From assembly GCA_009602735.1 (NCBI GenBank), contig WELA01009551.1, positions 124,001 through 188,000 of the forward strand: 64,000 nt of DNA. The letters are read 5' to 3'. Below, piece by piece: positions 16,623 through 25,898 of the stretch (position 1 is its first letter; the number at the start of each line of letters is the position of its first letter). The DNA is from Mesotaenium endlicherianum (lineage: Eukaryota; Streptophyta; Zygnematophyceae; Zygnematales; Mesotaeniaceae). The translations under genes were made by a program, and so were the position numbers. The notes below the pieces were generated by a model. That model ran no database searches. It had not been told where the DNA came from and worked only from the letters and a program-made list of their open reading frames with translations.

Positions 16623-17891
16623 TCAATTAAAATGATCTCTTAAGATCGTGTAAAAGCGGTACACGTCTTCAAAGCTGCAATACAATGGCGCAGGCGCTAC
16701 GCGTATAACGCCTGGTTCGCGGTAATCTACCGTAATGCCGTTGTCGATCATACGCTGGTGAATTTCTTTTCCCTTCTCCCTGAAAAAGAGAGACAGTTGT
16801 GCTCCGCGGCTGTTGACATCTGCAGGAGTGAGTATCTCAAAATTCAGTTGGGGTAATTGATGCAGGAGGTATTCGAGGTAAGCAGTGAGGCGGATGCTTT
16901 TGGTACGTAACCGGTCCATTCCCGCTTCGTCAAACAATTCCAACGAAGCTTTCAGTGCAACCGTATTGAATACCTGCGCCGTGCTGATATTCCATCCGCC
17001 TGCATCCTGCTTGGGTATGAAACCTTTTTCCATTTTGAAGCGTGTCTTTTCATCATTTCCCCACCAACCACCCAAACGGGGTGTATGGATATTTTGTGCG
17101 TGTTTTTCATGGATATAAGCGCCGCCTACTGCACCCGGACCTGCATTGAGATACTTATAACTGCACCACACTGCAAAATCAACGCCCCATGTGTGTAATT
17201 GCATAGGCACATTGCCTGCTACGTGTGCCAGGTCGAAGCCCGCAACAGCACCGGCAGCGTGTGCGGCGGCGGTAATGGCGGGCAGATCGAGTAACTGACC
17301 GGTATAATAATGGATGCCGCCAAAGAGTACCATCGCCAGTTCGGCGCCAGTGTTGTGGATGGTCTGAACAATATCATCAGTGCGCAATGTTTTTTCGCCT
17401 TCCCTCGGATTGATTTCAATGATCGCATCAGTAGGATCAAGATTGAAATGACGCACCAATGTTTCTATTGCGTATTGATCGGATGGAAAAGCGCCTGCTT
17501 CCATGATGATCTTGTACCTTCTTGCAGTAGGGCGGTAAAAACTCAGCATCAATAAATGCAGATTAACAGTGAGCGTATTCATGACAGTCACTTCGTTTTC
17601 ATGACAACCCATCAGTCTTGCCAGTGAAGATTGCACATAATGCTGGTAATACAACCAGGGATTGGGACCGCTGAAATAGCCGCCCACAGCCATTTTCCGC
17701 CAGGTGTCCAGTTCGGTCTGCATAGCTGCTGCTACATTTTTGGGTTGCAAACCCAATGAATTACCGCAGAAATAAATCACGTCCCTGTCCTGGTGCCGGG
17801 GAAAATGAAATGCCTGTTTGAAATGTTGTAAAGGATCCTTCTGGTCAGACTGGCGGGCGAATTCCGGGGTGAGGTCGAAAGTATCGGGCAT
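16623..17891 (-). CDS. kynU: Kynureninase
   Basis: The product has 422 residues, the usual family length. It is a PLP enzyme that cleaves kynurenine to anthranilate, or 3-hydroxykynurenine to 3-hydroxyanthranilate, giving alanine. Seen features are the N-terminal CGNSLGLQP motif, GFDLAHVAGN with the PLP-contacting Asp, and WCSYKYLNAGPG with the Schiff-base Lys. The C-terminal domain ends with REPGVIRVAPAPLYCSFEDVYRF. No other kynurenine-pathway gene is adjacent, although a glutaryl-CoA dehydrogenase-like gene lies 2.5 kb away. Confidence 0.95.
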   Translation of the reverse strand: MPDTFDLTPEFARQSDQKDPLQHFKQAFHFPRHQDRDVIYFCGNSLGLQPKNVAAAMQTELDTWRKMAVGGYFSGPNPWLYYQHYVQSSLARLMGCHENEVTVMNTLTVNLHLLMLSFYRPTARRYKIIMEAGAFPSDQYAIETLVRHFNLDPTDAIIEINPREGEKTLRTDDIVQTIHNTGAELAMVLFGGIHYYTGQLLDLPAITAAAHAAGAVAGFDLAHVAGNVPMQLHTWGVDFAVWCSYKYLNAGPGAVGGAYIHEKHAQNIHTPRLGGWWGNDEKTRFKMEKGFIPKQDAGGWNISTAQVFNTVALKASLELFDEAGMDRLRTKSIRLTAYLEYLLHQLPQLNFEILTPADVNSRGAQLSLFFREKGKEIHQRMIDNGITVDYREPGVIRVAPAPLYCSFEDVYRFYTILRDHFN

Positions 17892-18002
17892 ACCATTGCG
17901 CGTTTCAACGAAAATAAACCATTACTGACAGGATTGGGTATACAAGGAGTTGGTTTTTTACTTAATATTATCGTTCGGAAATTCCCCCAACCCCCCAATG
18001 CT

Positions 18003-19175
18003 ATGAGAAAAATAAACCTGGCAATATGCTTTGCCTTGTTATGTTTTGCTGTTGATACTTATGCGCAATCAACAGAAATCCCCATTTTTCAATCAGGTAC
18101 CGAAGGATATAAAAGCTTTCGCATACCGGCCATCGTTCGTTTGAAGGATGGAATATTGCTTGCTTTCTGCGAAGGAAGGATCAATAACGCAGCAGACTAC
18201 GGCAATGTAGATGTCGTAATGAAAAGAAGCACCGATGATGGCAAAAGCTGGTCGCCACTCAGTATCATTGCAGACAACGGATCTTTCCAGATAGGCGGCC
18301 CGGCGCCGGTAGTAGATATGAGTGATCCGGTTTATCCTAATGGCAGGGTCTTTCTTTTTATGAACACCGGCAATGCCAGTGAAAAAGAAATCAAAGAAGG
18401 CAAGGGGATCAAACAATGCATTTATAAAACATCGGTCGATGATGGACTTACCTGGTCAAGGCCGGTGAAGATCACTGCACAGGTGCACAGGCCCAACAAG
18501 CCGGATGTAGATACGGCATATCACTTTAAAGAAGACTGGCGTTATTATGCCAATACACCCGGACATGCCATGCAGTTTACAGAAGGACCTTACAAAGGGC
18601 GCATCTTTGTCCCGGCCAATCATACTGCGGGTTCGCCAGGCAAAGACGGTAACGAATACTTTGCGCACGGTTACTATACAGATGATCACGGCAAAACTTT
18701 TCAATTGGGTAACAGCCTGCGGTTGCCTGGCAGCAATGAATCGATGGCAGCAGAACTGGCCGGAGGAAAATTGATGATGAACAGCCGCAACCAAAAAGGA
18801 GATGTTCGCGAACGGATTGTTTCTGTCAGCAGTGATGGGGGTGCTTCCTGGGATACCACGTATTTCGATCCCAACCTGCCCGATCCTGTTTGTGAAGCGA
18901 GCCTGCTCAACATCGGCAGGTATAAAGGAAAAAATGTGCTGGCATTCTGCAATCCGGCTGATACCAAAGAAAGAAATAACCTGGTACTGCGCATCAGTTA
19001 TGACGAAGGGCATAGCTGGGCTAAAAGTTTCCTGGTAGACAAAAAAGAGGATGCCCCTCATGATGCTTATACAGCTTATTCAGACCTGGTAAAACTCAAC
19101 AGGAATGAAGTAGGGGTGATGTATGAGAAGAACAATTACCGCAGCATTGTTTTCAAAGTGATCAATTGGAAGTAA
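18003..19175 (+). CDS. Exported sialidase (exo-alpha-sialidase family)
   Basis: The product has 390 residues with a signal peptide ending near residue 22 (DTYAQ). The FRIP motif is at 39-42 with the triad arginine Arg40. Four Asp boxes are visible: STDDGKSW, SVDDGLTW, SSDGGASW and SYDEGHSW, the mark of the six-bladed sialidase propeller. ATG 18003 was preferred to an upstream frame extension because it starts the signal peptide. Enzymes of this type release sialic acid from glycans in the periplasm or outside the cell. No sialic acid catabolic genes are in the window, so the substrate is uncertain. Confidence 0.9.
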   Translation: MRKINLAICFALLCFAVDTYAQSTEIPIFQSGTEGYKSFRIPAIVRLKDGILLAFCEGRINNAADYGNVDVVMKRSTDDGKSWSPLSIIADNGSFQIGGPAPVVDMSDPVYPNGRVFLFMNTGNASEKEIKEGKGIKQCIYKTSVDDGLTWSRPVKITAQVHRPNKPDVDTAYHFKEDWRYYANTPGHAMQFTEGPYKGRIFVPANHTAGSPGKDGNEYFAHGYYTDDHGKTFQLGNSLRLPGSNESMAAELAGGKLMMNSRNQKGDVRERIVSVSSDGGASWDTTYFDPNLPDPVCEASLLNIGRYKGKNVLAFCNPADTKERNNLVLRISYDEGHSWAKSFLVDKKEDAPHDAYTAYSDLVKLNRNEVGVMYEKNNYRSIVFKVINWK

Positions 19176-19180
19176 GGAAA

Positions 19181-20365
19181 TTATTCCATTGAAACGAATT
19201 CCTTTTCGGTTTTCGCAATCACAAGCGTAGCCACTCCGTTTCCAATGATATTGGTGATGGCCCTGGCCTCGCTCATAAACTTGTCGATACCCAATAAAAA
19301 AGCCAACCCTTCTAATGGTATCCGGTGAACAGCCGTTAAGGTAGATGCAAGCACAATAAAACCACTGCCGGTAACGCCGGCCGCGCCTTTGGAAGTCAGC
19401 ATCAGCAATAATAATATCATGATTAATTCAGTGGTACTGAGGTGCACATTATACAACTGCGCCAAAAAAATAACAGACATGGACAGGTAAATGGAAGTGC
19501 CATCGAGGTTGAAGGAATAGCCTGTTGGTATCACCAATCCTACTACAGGCTTGCTGCATCCCATATCTTCCAGTTTACGCATGATGGAAGGCAACGCAGC
19601 TTCGGAAGATGAAGTGCCCAACACGAGCAATAATTCTTCTTTGATGGACGAAAGGAATGACCAGATATTGAATTTAAAATAACGCATGATGCCGCCCAAT
19701 ACCAATGCTACAAACAAAAACATGGTCAGGTAAACACAAGCCATCAGTTTCATGAGGGGCAGCAATGTGCTCAAACCAAATTTACCAATGGTAAATGCCA
19801 TACCTCCGAAAGCGCCGAGTGGCGCGAGGTACATGACATATTTGAGGGCGCCGAAAACGTATCGCGATAAGGTTTGAAACAATCGGAGAGCGGCAGACCG
19901 GTATCGCGAATAATTGAGTACAATACCCGTAACAATGGCTGCCAGCAGAACTTGTAAAGTGATGTTCGACTGAAAAAAGCCGATCCAACTGAAATGGGAA
20001 GATCTGGCGCCGGTATATTTGGAAGCATCCTGCAGGGGTAACCCTGTTTTATCGAGCAATCCCGGTTTGATCAGGAGCGCTACTGCAATCCCGATGGCCA
20101 GGGCTAAGGTAGTTACCACTTCAAAATACACCAGCGATTTGATGCCGATACGCCCTACTTTTTTCAGGCTGCCCATACCACTGATGCCTTGTACAATGGT
20201 AAGGAAAATAATGGGTGCGATGAACAATTTGATAATATCGACAAAGGATTTGCCGATAATTTCCATTTTAACTGCGGTAGCAGGGGCATAATGCCCCAGT
20301 AATATGCCGGCAATGATGGCAATAAGCACATAAAAGCTCAGGTGTCGGGTAATCTGTTTCCACAT
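19181..20365 (-). CDS. Dicarboxylate/amino acid:cation symporter (DAACS family)
   Basis: The product has 394 residues with about eight membrane helices and two re-entrant hairpins. The serine-rich hairpin motif appears as LGTSSSEAALPSIM, and the following GYSFNLDGTSIY is the conserved sodium and substrate-binding region of GltP/DctA proteins. The C4-dicarboxylate type is favoured by SSSEAALP. It stands alone, convergent with the sialidase gene (5-base gap) and divergent from the acyl-CoA dehydrogenase. Confidence 0.93.
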   Translation of the reverse strand: MWKQITRHLSFYVLIAIIAGILLGHYAPATAVKMEIIGKSFVDIIKLFIAPIIFLTIVQGISGMGSLKKVGRIGIKSLVYFEVVTTLALAIGIAVALLIKPGLLDKTGLPLQDASKYTGARSSHFSWIGFFQSNITLQVLLAAIVTGIVLNYSRYRSAALRLFQTLSRYVFGALKYVMYLAPLGAFGGMAFTIGKFGLSTLLPLMKLMACVYLTMFLFVALVLGGIMRYFKFNIWSFLSSIKEELLLVLGTSSSEAALPSIMRKLEDMGCSKPVVGLVIPTGYSFNLDGTSIYLSMSVIFLAQLYNVHLSTTELIMILLLLMLTSKGAAGVTGSGFIVLASTLTAVHRIPLEGLAFLLGIDKFMSEARAITNIIGNGVATLVIAKTEKEFVSME

Positions 20366-20424
20366 TTGCGGTCAAGATAATTTATTTTTGTTAGGTTGCA
20401 ACCAGAACGCAAACCAATAACGAT

Positions 20425-21609
20425 ATGGCTGCCAGAACCGATCTGTTCCAATCGCCCGATTATTACGCGGTAGACGATCTGCTTACCGATGAACACAAAC
20501 ACATACGCGAAGCGGTACGCAATTATGTCAGGAAAGAAATATCTCCCATCATCGAAGAGTATGCCCAGCGCGCAGAATTCCCTTTGCAGATCGTAAAGCA
20601 AATGGGGGAGTTGGGCTGTTTCGGTCCAACGATTCCCGTGGAGTATGGCGGCGGCGGATTGGACTATATCAGTTATGGTTTGATGATGCAGGAGCTGGAA
20701 CGCGGAGACAGCGGTGTGCGGAGTACGGCCAGCGTACAGGGAAGCCTGGTGATGTTCCCGATCTACGCTTATGGCAGTGAGGCACAGAAGAAAAAATACC
20801 TGCCCAGGCTGGCCAGCGGAGAATGGTTGGGCTGTTTCGGATTAACAGAGCCCAATCATGGCAGCGACCCCTCCAGCATGGTAACACATTTTAAGGAGGC
20901 CGGAGACCATGTTATACTGAATGGCGCCAAAATGTGGATCAGTAATGCGCCTTATGCGCAGGTAGCCGTAGTATGGGCCAGGAACGAAGCCGGAGAAATA
21001 CAGGGTGTGATCGTAGAAAGAGGCATGGAAGGGTTTAGCACGCCCACCACGCATGGCAAGTGGAGCCTGCGGGCCAGCGCTACCGGCGAATTGGTGTTTG
21101 ACCAGGTAAAGGTTCCGAAAGAAAATATATTACCGGGTGCAAAAGGATTGAAAGCGCCGCTCAGTTGCCTCACCAAAGCCCGTTATGGCATTGCATGGGG
21201 AGCATTGGGAGCCGCCATGGACTGTTATGATACCGCATTGCGTTATGGCAAAGAACGGGTGCAGTTCGACAGGCCCATCGCCGGATTCCAGTTACAGCAG
21301 AAAAAACTGGCCGAAATGATCACCGAAATTACCAAAGCACAACTGCTGGTATGGCGCCTCGGTGTATTGATGAATGAAGGGAAAGCCACTCCCCAGCAGG
21401 TGAGTATGGCCAAACGCAACAGTTGCGAAATTGCCGCCGATATCGCCCGCGAAGCCCGGCAGGTATTGGGGGGAATGGGCATTACCGGCGAATACAGTAT
21501 CATGCGGCACATGATGAATATAGAAAGTGTAATCACGTATGAAGGCACGCACGACGTACATTTGCTGATCACCGGTATGGACATCACCGGACTGAACGCA
21601 TTCAAATAA
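20425..21609 (+). CDS. gcdH: Acyl-CoA dehydrogenase, glutaryl-CoA dehydrogenase type
   Basis: The product has 394 residues. Features include the N-terminal helical domain with EYGGGGLDYISYG and the FAD-binding GCFGLTEPNHGSDP. GDSGVRSTASVQGSLVM carries the Arg that binds the glutaryl carboxylate in this subfamily, and VITYEGTHDVH carries the catalytic Glu. It oxidatively decarboxylates glutaryl-CoA to crotonyl-CoA in lysine or tryptophan breakdown. It begins a run of plus-strand genes but is unrelated in function to the shikimate kinase that follows 23 bases later. Confidence 0.9.
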   Translation: MAARTDLFQSPDYYAVDDLLTDEHKHIREAVRNYVRKEISPIIEEYAQRAEFPLQIVKQMGELGCFGPTIPVEYGGGGLDYISYGLMMQELERGDSGVRSTASVQGSLVMFPIYAYGSEAQKKKYLPRLASGEWLGCFGLTEPNHGSDPSSMVTHFKEAGDHVILNGAKMWISNAPYAQVAVVWARNEAGEIQGVIVERGMEGFSTPTTHGKWSLRASATGELVFDQVKVPKENILPGAKGLKAPLSCLTKARYGIAWGALGAAMDCYDTALRYGKERVQFDRPIAGFQLQQKKLAEMITEITKAQLLVWRLGVLMNEGKATPQQVSMAKRNSCEIAADIAREARQVLGGMGITGEYSIMRHMMNIESVITYEGTHDVHLLITGMDITGLNAFK

Positions 21610-21632
21610 TACGGAGTATAATAAATGAACCA

Positions 21633-22139
21633 ATGAAAATATTCTTGTTAGGATTGATGGGTACGGGAAAAACTTACTGGACAAAACGATTGTCGAAGAA
21701 ACTGAAAGTCGGTGGCTACGACCTTGACCAGATGATAGAGGCACATGAAGAGAAAACCATTTCCGAAATGTTTGCCGAAGAAGGGGAAGATCATTTCCGC
21801 AAGACCGAATCGAAAATATTGCGCTGGTTTGGTGAGAAAAAAAGCTTTGTATTGTCTACAGGCGGAGGAACACCCTGCTTCAATGATAATATGGATTGGA
21901 TGAACAAACAGGGCATAACCATCTGGATCGATGAGCCTGTTGATGTGCTGGTGCAAAGATTGCTACCGGAAAAAACGCATCGCCCATTGATCGCTTCCTT
22001 ATCTGATAAGGAACTGAGCCGGTTCCTGGAGAATAAACTGGCCGAGCGCAGGTCTTTTTATAACCGTGCAAAAGGTCACCTGCAAGGTTCAGACATATCT
22101 GAAGAAGGATTTATTCAAATACTGAGGATCTATGCATAA
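21633..22139 (+). CDS. aroK: Shikimate kinase
   Basis: The product has 168 residues. The Walker A motif is GLMGTGKTYWTKRL near the N-terminus, the shikimate-binding acidic motif is DLDQMIE, and GGGTPC supplies the glycine-rich substrate loop. RPLIASL near residue 118 matches the adenine-binding/lid region. It phosphorylates shikimate in aromatic amino acid synthesis in the cytosol. The stop overlaps the start of the next gene by 8 bases. Confidence 0.92.
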   Translation: MKIFLLGLMGTGKTYWTKRLSKKLKVGGYDLDQMIEAHEEKTISEMFAEEGEDHFRKTESKILRWFGEKKSFVLSTGGGTPCFNDNMDWMNKQGITIWIDEPVDVLVQRLLPEKTHRPLIASLSDKELSRFLENKLAERRSFYNRAKGHLQGSDISEEGFIQILRIYA

Positions 22140-22533
22140 AGGTTTTCTTACTACTGCGGCCTTGCTGGGTTGCCTGGCCGTAGCATTAGGCGCCTTCGGC
22201 GCCCATGCGTTAAAAGCAATAGTAACAGAACAAATGCTCAATGCGTATGAAACGGGTGTACGCTACCAGTTTTATCATGTTTTTGCTTTGGCACTGACAG
22301 CGCTGTGTATCAAACAAAACCCGCAATCTCACTTCCATACCGCGGGCCGTTTATTCATAACAGGTATCATTCTCTTCAGCGGATCACTGTATGTTATGAC
22401 CTGGCTCGATGCCGCAGGAATAACAGGAATGAAATGGATAGGGGCGATAACACCTCTCGGCGGACTCGCATTCGTCGCCGCCTGGATTTTCCTGGCGCTG
22501 GGCTTTCAAAAAGCGCATAAAGTGGAAAACTGA
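22132..22533 (+). CDS. DUF423 family membrane protein
   Basis: The product has 133 residues with four predicted helices. The family-typical LAVALGAFGAHALK is at the N-terminus, followed by YETGVRYQFYHVFAL and a late MKWIGAITPLGGLAF. The function of DUF423 proteins is unknown. Translation is coupled to aroK by the shared ATGCATAA overlap. Confidence 0.92.
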   Translation: MHKGFLTTAALLGCLAVALGAFGAHALKAIVTEQMLNAYETGVRYQFYHVFALALTALCIKQNPQSHFHTAGRLFITGIILFSGSLYVMTWLDAAGITGMKWIGAITPLGGLAFVAAWIFLALGFQKAHKVEN

Positions 22534-22571
22534 AAACCGGTTCACCAGTTTTGCACATAAGGCTGTATCCG

Positions 22572-22602
22572 TTTCGGGGCTTTGGCCGTTAGCTTATATT
22601 TG
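22572..22602 (+). promoter_or_regulatory. Candidate promoter of ftsK, near-leaderless
   Basis: TTTC at 22572-22575, 19 bases, then TATATTTG at 22595-22602 fits the -33/-7 pattern of Bacteroidota with one mismatch in the -33 box. The ATG of ftsK is at 22608, about where transcription would begin, so the message may have no leader. Confidence 0.35.
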
Positions 22603-22607
22603 TTTTC

Positions 22608-25139
22608 ATGGCAAACCGTTTAAAAAAGAAAACGCCATCACCGCCCAGCCCGGAGCAACTAACTCCAGATAAGGAAACACAGGTAACTGTTACCGAAGTG
22701 GTGAAAGATGAACGTACTGCCAAGATCATTGGAGCGGTGAGCCTCTTGCTTACAGTCTTTCTTTTCGTAGCATTCACTTCCTATCTTTTCACCTGGCAGG
22801 AAGACCAGGATAAAGTATACCGTTTCGGTATTAAAATTTTTGCTACGGATGATGTGCACGTCAGCAACCTCTTGGGTGTACTAGGGGCTTATGTAGCGCA
22901 CCTGCTTTTTTACAAAGGATTCGGACTGGCATCCTATCTCTTTTGTACTTTCTTCTTTGTGTTGGGGGTTAATCTCCTGTTCGGAAAAAAAATATTCAAC
23001 CTGGTACGCAACCTCAAATATGTACTCGCAGGTTTACTGGTATTGAGTATGGGCTTTGCATTTGTAGCGAGAAACAGCAGCTTCTCCTGGGGAGGCGCTG
23101 TAGGAGAATTATTGAATGAATGGTTCATCAAATGGATCGGCAATGTAGGTACAGGTTTTTTGCTGCTGTTAGCCGTATTCAGCTATTTTATCTGGCGGTT
23201 CAATCCAACTTTTCGTATTCCCGAATGGAAACGCAAACCGGCAGCCAGTACCTACCCGGATATTCATGCAAGTGAAACAGCCGATGAAGCAATGTTTTTA
23301 AAAGAATGGAATGATGAAGAAGCGCATACAGGTGAAGAATCACCATTGAGCAATAACCGGTTGAAGGCAGAGGGGAAGGGCGTTGTAGTGATCATGCCGC
23401 AGGAAAGCCACAACCCGATGAACGAATTTGAAGTGTTGGAAAAAGAAGGTTTGGTAGATATGCCGGAGGAAGCGGCAGTGCCAATGGAGGAAGAGGAGTA
23501 TGAGGAGGAAGCATCGGAAGAAGAAGTCTATGAAGAGGAAGAAGAAACCGAAGACGATGGATTAGAATTGGAGATCAAAGAAACCCCCGAAGCATCCGGA
23601 GAGACGATCAGTGAAACGCCGGGCAAACTGGGCACGAAATACGACGCCACCTTTGATCTGAAAGGGTATAAATTTCCTTCACTTGAATTGTTGGAAACAC
23701 ATGGCAGTGAAAAGATCGTACACGACCCCGCAGAGTTGGAAACCAATAAGAACCAGATCATCGCTACACTCAAGAATTACGATATCGCTATCCAACGCAT
23801 AGCAGCTACAGTAGGCCCTACCGTTACTTTGTATGAGATCGTTCCGGCTCCCGGCGTACGCATCAGCCGGATCAAGAACCTGGAAGATGACATTGCATTG
23901 AGTCTTGCTGCACTGGGTATCCGCATCATCGCACCCATACCGGGTAAAGGAACCATCGGTATTGAAGTACCCAATGTTCGCAAAACGGTGGTCAGCATGA
24001 AGACATTACTGGCCAGTGATAAGTTCCAGTCCAGCTCATTTTCACTGCCCATTGCCATCGGTAAAAAGATCGACAATGATCTCTTCATCGTAGACCTGGC
24101 CAGTATGCCCCACCTGCTCATGGCTGGTGCAACGGGACAAGGTAAATCGGTTGGTCTCAATGCCATACTGGTTTCATTGCTCTATAAGAAACATCCTTCA
24201 CAATTGAAGTTCGTGCTGGTAGACCCCAAGAAAGTGGAGTTGAGCCTGTACAGGACCATTGAGAAACATTTCCTGGCCAAATTGCCCGGAGAAGACGAAT
24301 CCATTATCACAGATACCAAGAAAGTGATCAATACCCTCAATGCACTTTGCATTGAAATGGATAACCGTTACGATCTGTTGAAAGAAGCAGGCTGCCGGAA
24401 CATCAGGGAGTACAACGATAAATTCCAGGCCCGCCGGCTTAATCCCGAAAAAGGCCATCAGTATTTACCTTTCATTGTGTTGGTAGTGGATGAGTTTGCC
24501 GATCTGATCATGACGGCTGGCAAGGAAGTAGAAATGCCGATCGCTCGCCTGGCGCAGTTGGCGCGTGCAGTAGGGATACACCTGATCATCGCCACGCAAA
24601 GACCTTCCGTGAATATTATTACGGGTACTATCAAGGCCAACTTCCCCGCGCGAATTGCTTTTAAAGTATCGAGCAAAATCGATAGCCGTACGATCCTCGA
24701 TGCAGGAGGTGCTGAGCAATTGATTGGTAAAGGTGATATGCTGGTCAGCTACAACGGAGAGATCACACGTTTGCAATGCGCGTTCGTTGATACGCCTGAG
24801 GTAGAGCATATTTGTGAGTTCATTGGAGAACAAAAAGGGTATCCACATGCTTTCCTGTTACCAGAATATATTGATGAAAAAGACCTGGAAGGCAAAGACT
24901 TTGATGTCAACGACCGCGACCCGCTGTTCGAAGATGCAGCGCGGCTGATTGTGCAAAACCAGGTAGGATCTACTTCGCTCATACAACGCCGCATGAAACT
25001 GGGCTATAACCGGGCCGGCCGGCTCATGGACCAGTTGGAGGCCGCCGGTGTGGTAGGCCCCAACCAGGGAAGCAAAGCCCGCGAAGTATTGTTCAAAACC
25101 GATGTGGAATTGCAGGAATTCCTTGATTCATTGATATAA
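22608..25139 (+). CDS. ftsK: DNA translocase FtsK
   Basis: The product has 843 residues. Four N-terminal membrane helices (about 45-200) anchor it at the septum. A low-complexity acidic linker follows (about 285-330, rich in Glu). The motor has the Walker A motif GATGQGKSVGLN (about residue 508) and the Walker B region FIVLVVDEFADL. The C-terminal gamma winged helix carries LIQRRMKLGYNRAGRLMDQLEAAG, which reads KOPS-type sites. It pumps DNA and helps resolve chromosome dimers during division. The linker is shorter than in E. coli. Confidence 0.96.
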   Translation: MANRLKKKTPSPPSPEQLTPDKETQVTVTEVVKDERTAKIIGAVSLLLTVFLFVAFTSYLFTWQEDQDKVYRFGIKIFATDDVHVSNLLGVLGAYVAHLLFYKGFGLASYLFCTFFFVLGVNLLFGKKIFNLVRNLKYVLAGLLVLSMGFAFVARNSSFSWGGAVGELLNEWFIKWIGNVGTGFLLLLAVFSYFIWRFNPTFRIPEWKRKPAASTYPDIHASETADEAMFLKEWNDEEAHTGEESPLSNNRLKAEGKGVVVIMPQESHNPMNEFEVLEKEGLVDMPEEAAVPMEEEEYEEEASEEEVYEEEEETEDDGLELEIKETPEASGETISETPGKLGTKYDATFDLKGYKFPSLELLETHGSEKIVHDPAELETNKNQIIATLKNYDIAIQRIAATVGPTVTLYEIVPAPGVRISRIKNLEDDIALSLAALGIRIIAPIPGKGTIGIEVPNVRKTVVSMKTLLASDKFQSSSFSLPIAIGKKIDNDLFIVDLASMPHLLMAGATGQGKSVGLNAILVSLLYKKHPSQLKFVLVDPKKVELSLYRTIEKHFLAKLPGEDESIITDTKKVINTLNALCIEMDNRYDLLKEAGCRNIREYNDKFQARRLNPEKGHQYLPFIVLVVDEFADLIMTAGKEVEMPIARLAQLARAVGIHLIIATQRPSVNIITGTIKANFPARIAFKVSSKIDSRTILDAGGAEQLIGKGDMLVSYNGEITRLQCAFVDTPEVEHICEFIGEQKGYPHAFLLPEYIDEKDLEGKDFDVNDRDPLFEDAARLIVQNQVGSTSLIQRRMKLGYNRAGRLMDQLEAAGVVGPNQGSKAREVLFKTDVELQEFLDSLI

Positions 25140-25253
25140 GCCCTTTTCACTGACAATCATCCACTGTTCACCGATTGATGTAAACTTCTTTTTGCCCAAA
25201 CCATCCTTGCAATGGGGAAATTGTATATTTGCGCCCATTAATTGAAGCATAGC

Positions 25254-25883
25254 ATGAAGAAATATTGTCTTTTCCTGTTGAGTTTGGTATTTGTTATCAG
25301 CCAGTCATTTGCACAGAACGACCCCGCCGCTAAAAAAGTACTCGATGCTGTCAGCGCCAAAGTGAGGAGCCTGAAAAGCATTGTTACTACTTTTTCTATA
25401 CGCCAGTTAACCAGTAAAGGAAAAGATAATGGTACCAAAACAGGACAAATTTCTGTAAAGGGACAAAAATACCTGCTCAGGCAAGGAAGGATGGAAGTGA
25501 TCTGCGATGGCGCCAAAACATATAACTATGATGGTAATAAGACCGTTACAGTAGCCGCAGCAGAGGAACCCGGACAAACACTGACCCCTCAGAAAATATT
25601 ATCCGGCGCTTACGATAAAGATTTTTCATACAAACTGCTGCCTGCTCAGGGCAATTTTCATGTTATTGAATTGCGGCCCCTCGATGCCAGGAAAAACTTC
25701 CAGAAAGTAACCGTATATGTGGACAAAGCAAAGAGCCTCATTACCAAAGCAGTGATCCTGGATAAAAGTAATAATACCTTACAAGTGAGCTTCACCAAGA
25801 TCAACACTTCAGCTAACCTGGCCGATAACCTCTTTGTTTTCAATAAGGGCAAATATCCCAAAGACGTAGAGATACTGGACTAA
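25254..25883 (+). CDS. lolA: Outer membrane lipoprotein carrier protein LolA-like
   Basis: The product has 209 residues from ATG 25254, which starts a signal peptide ending near residue 22 (QSFAQ). The body has the LolA half-barrel pattern: KSIVTTFSIRQLTSKGKDNG early, then repeated beta strands such as GRMEVICDGAKTYNY. It shuttles lipoproteins through the periplasm. A TATATTTG element at 25224-25231 is a possible -7 box. The pairing ftsK-lolA is common in Bacteroidota, which supports the call. Confidence 0.88.
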   Translation: MKKYCLFLLSLVFVISQSFAQNDPAAKKVLDAVSAKVRSLKSIVTTFSIRQLTSKGKDNGTKTGQISVKGQKYLLRQGRMEVICDGAKTYNYDGNKTVTVAAAEEPGQTLTPQKILSGAYDKDFSYKLLPAQGNFHVIELRPLDARKNFQKVTVYVDKAKSLITKAVILDKSNNTLQVSFTKINTSANLADNLFVFNKGKYPKDVEILD

Positions 25884-25898
25884 AGTAAACGATTACGG

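Noticed and set aside
18003-19175. Sialidase as part of a sialic acid utilisation cluster
   Set aside because: The neighbours are kynureninase and a dicarboxylate symporter; no Nan genes or glycan-type SusCD pair adjoin it.
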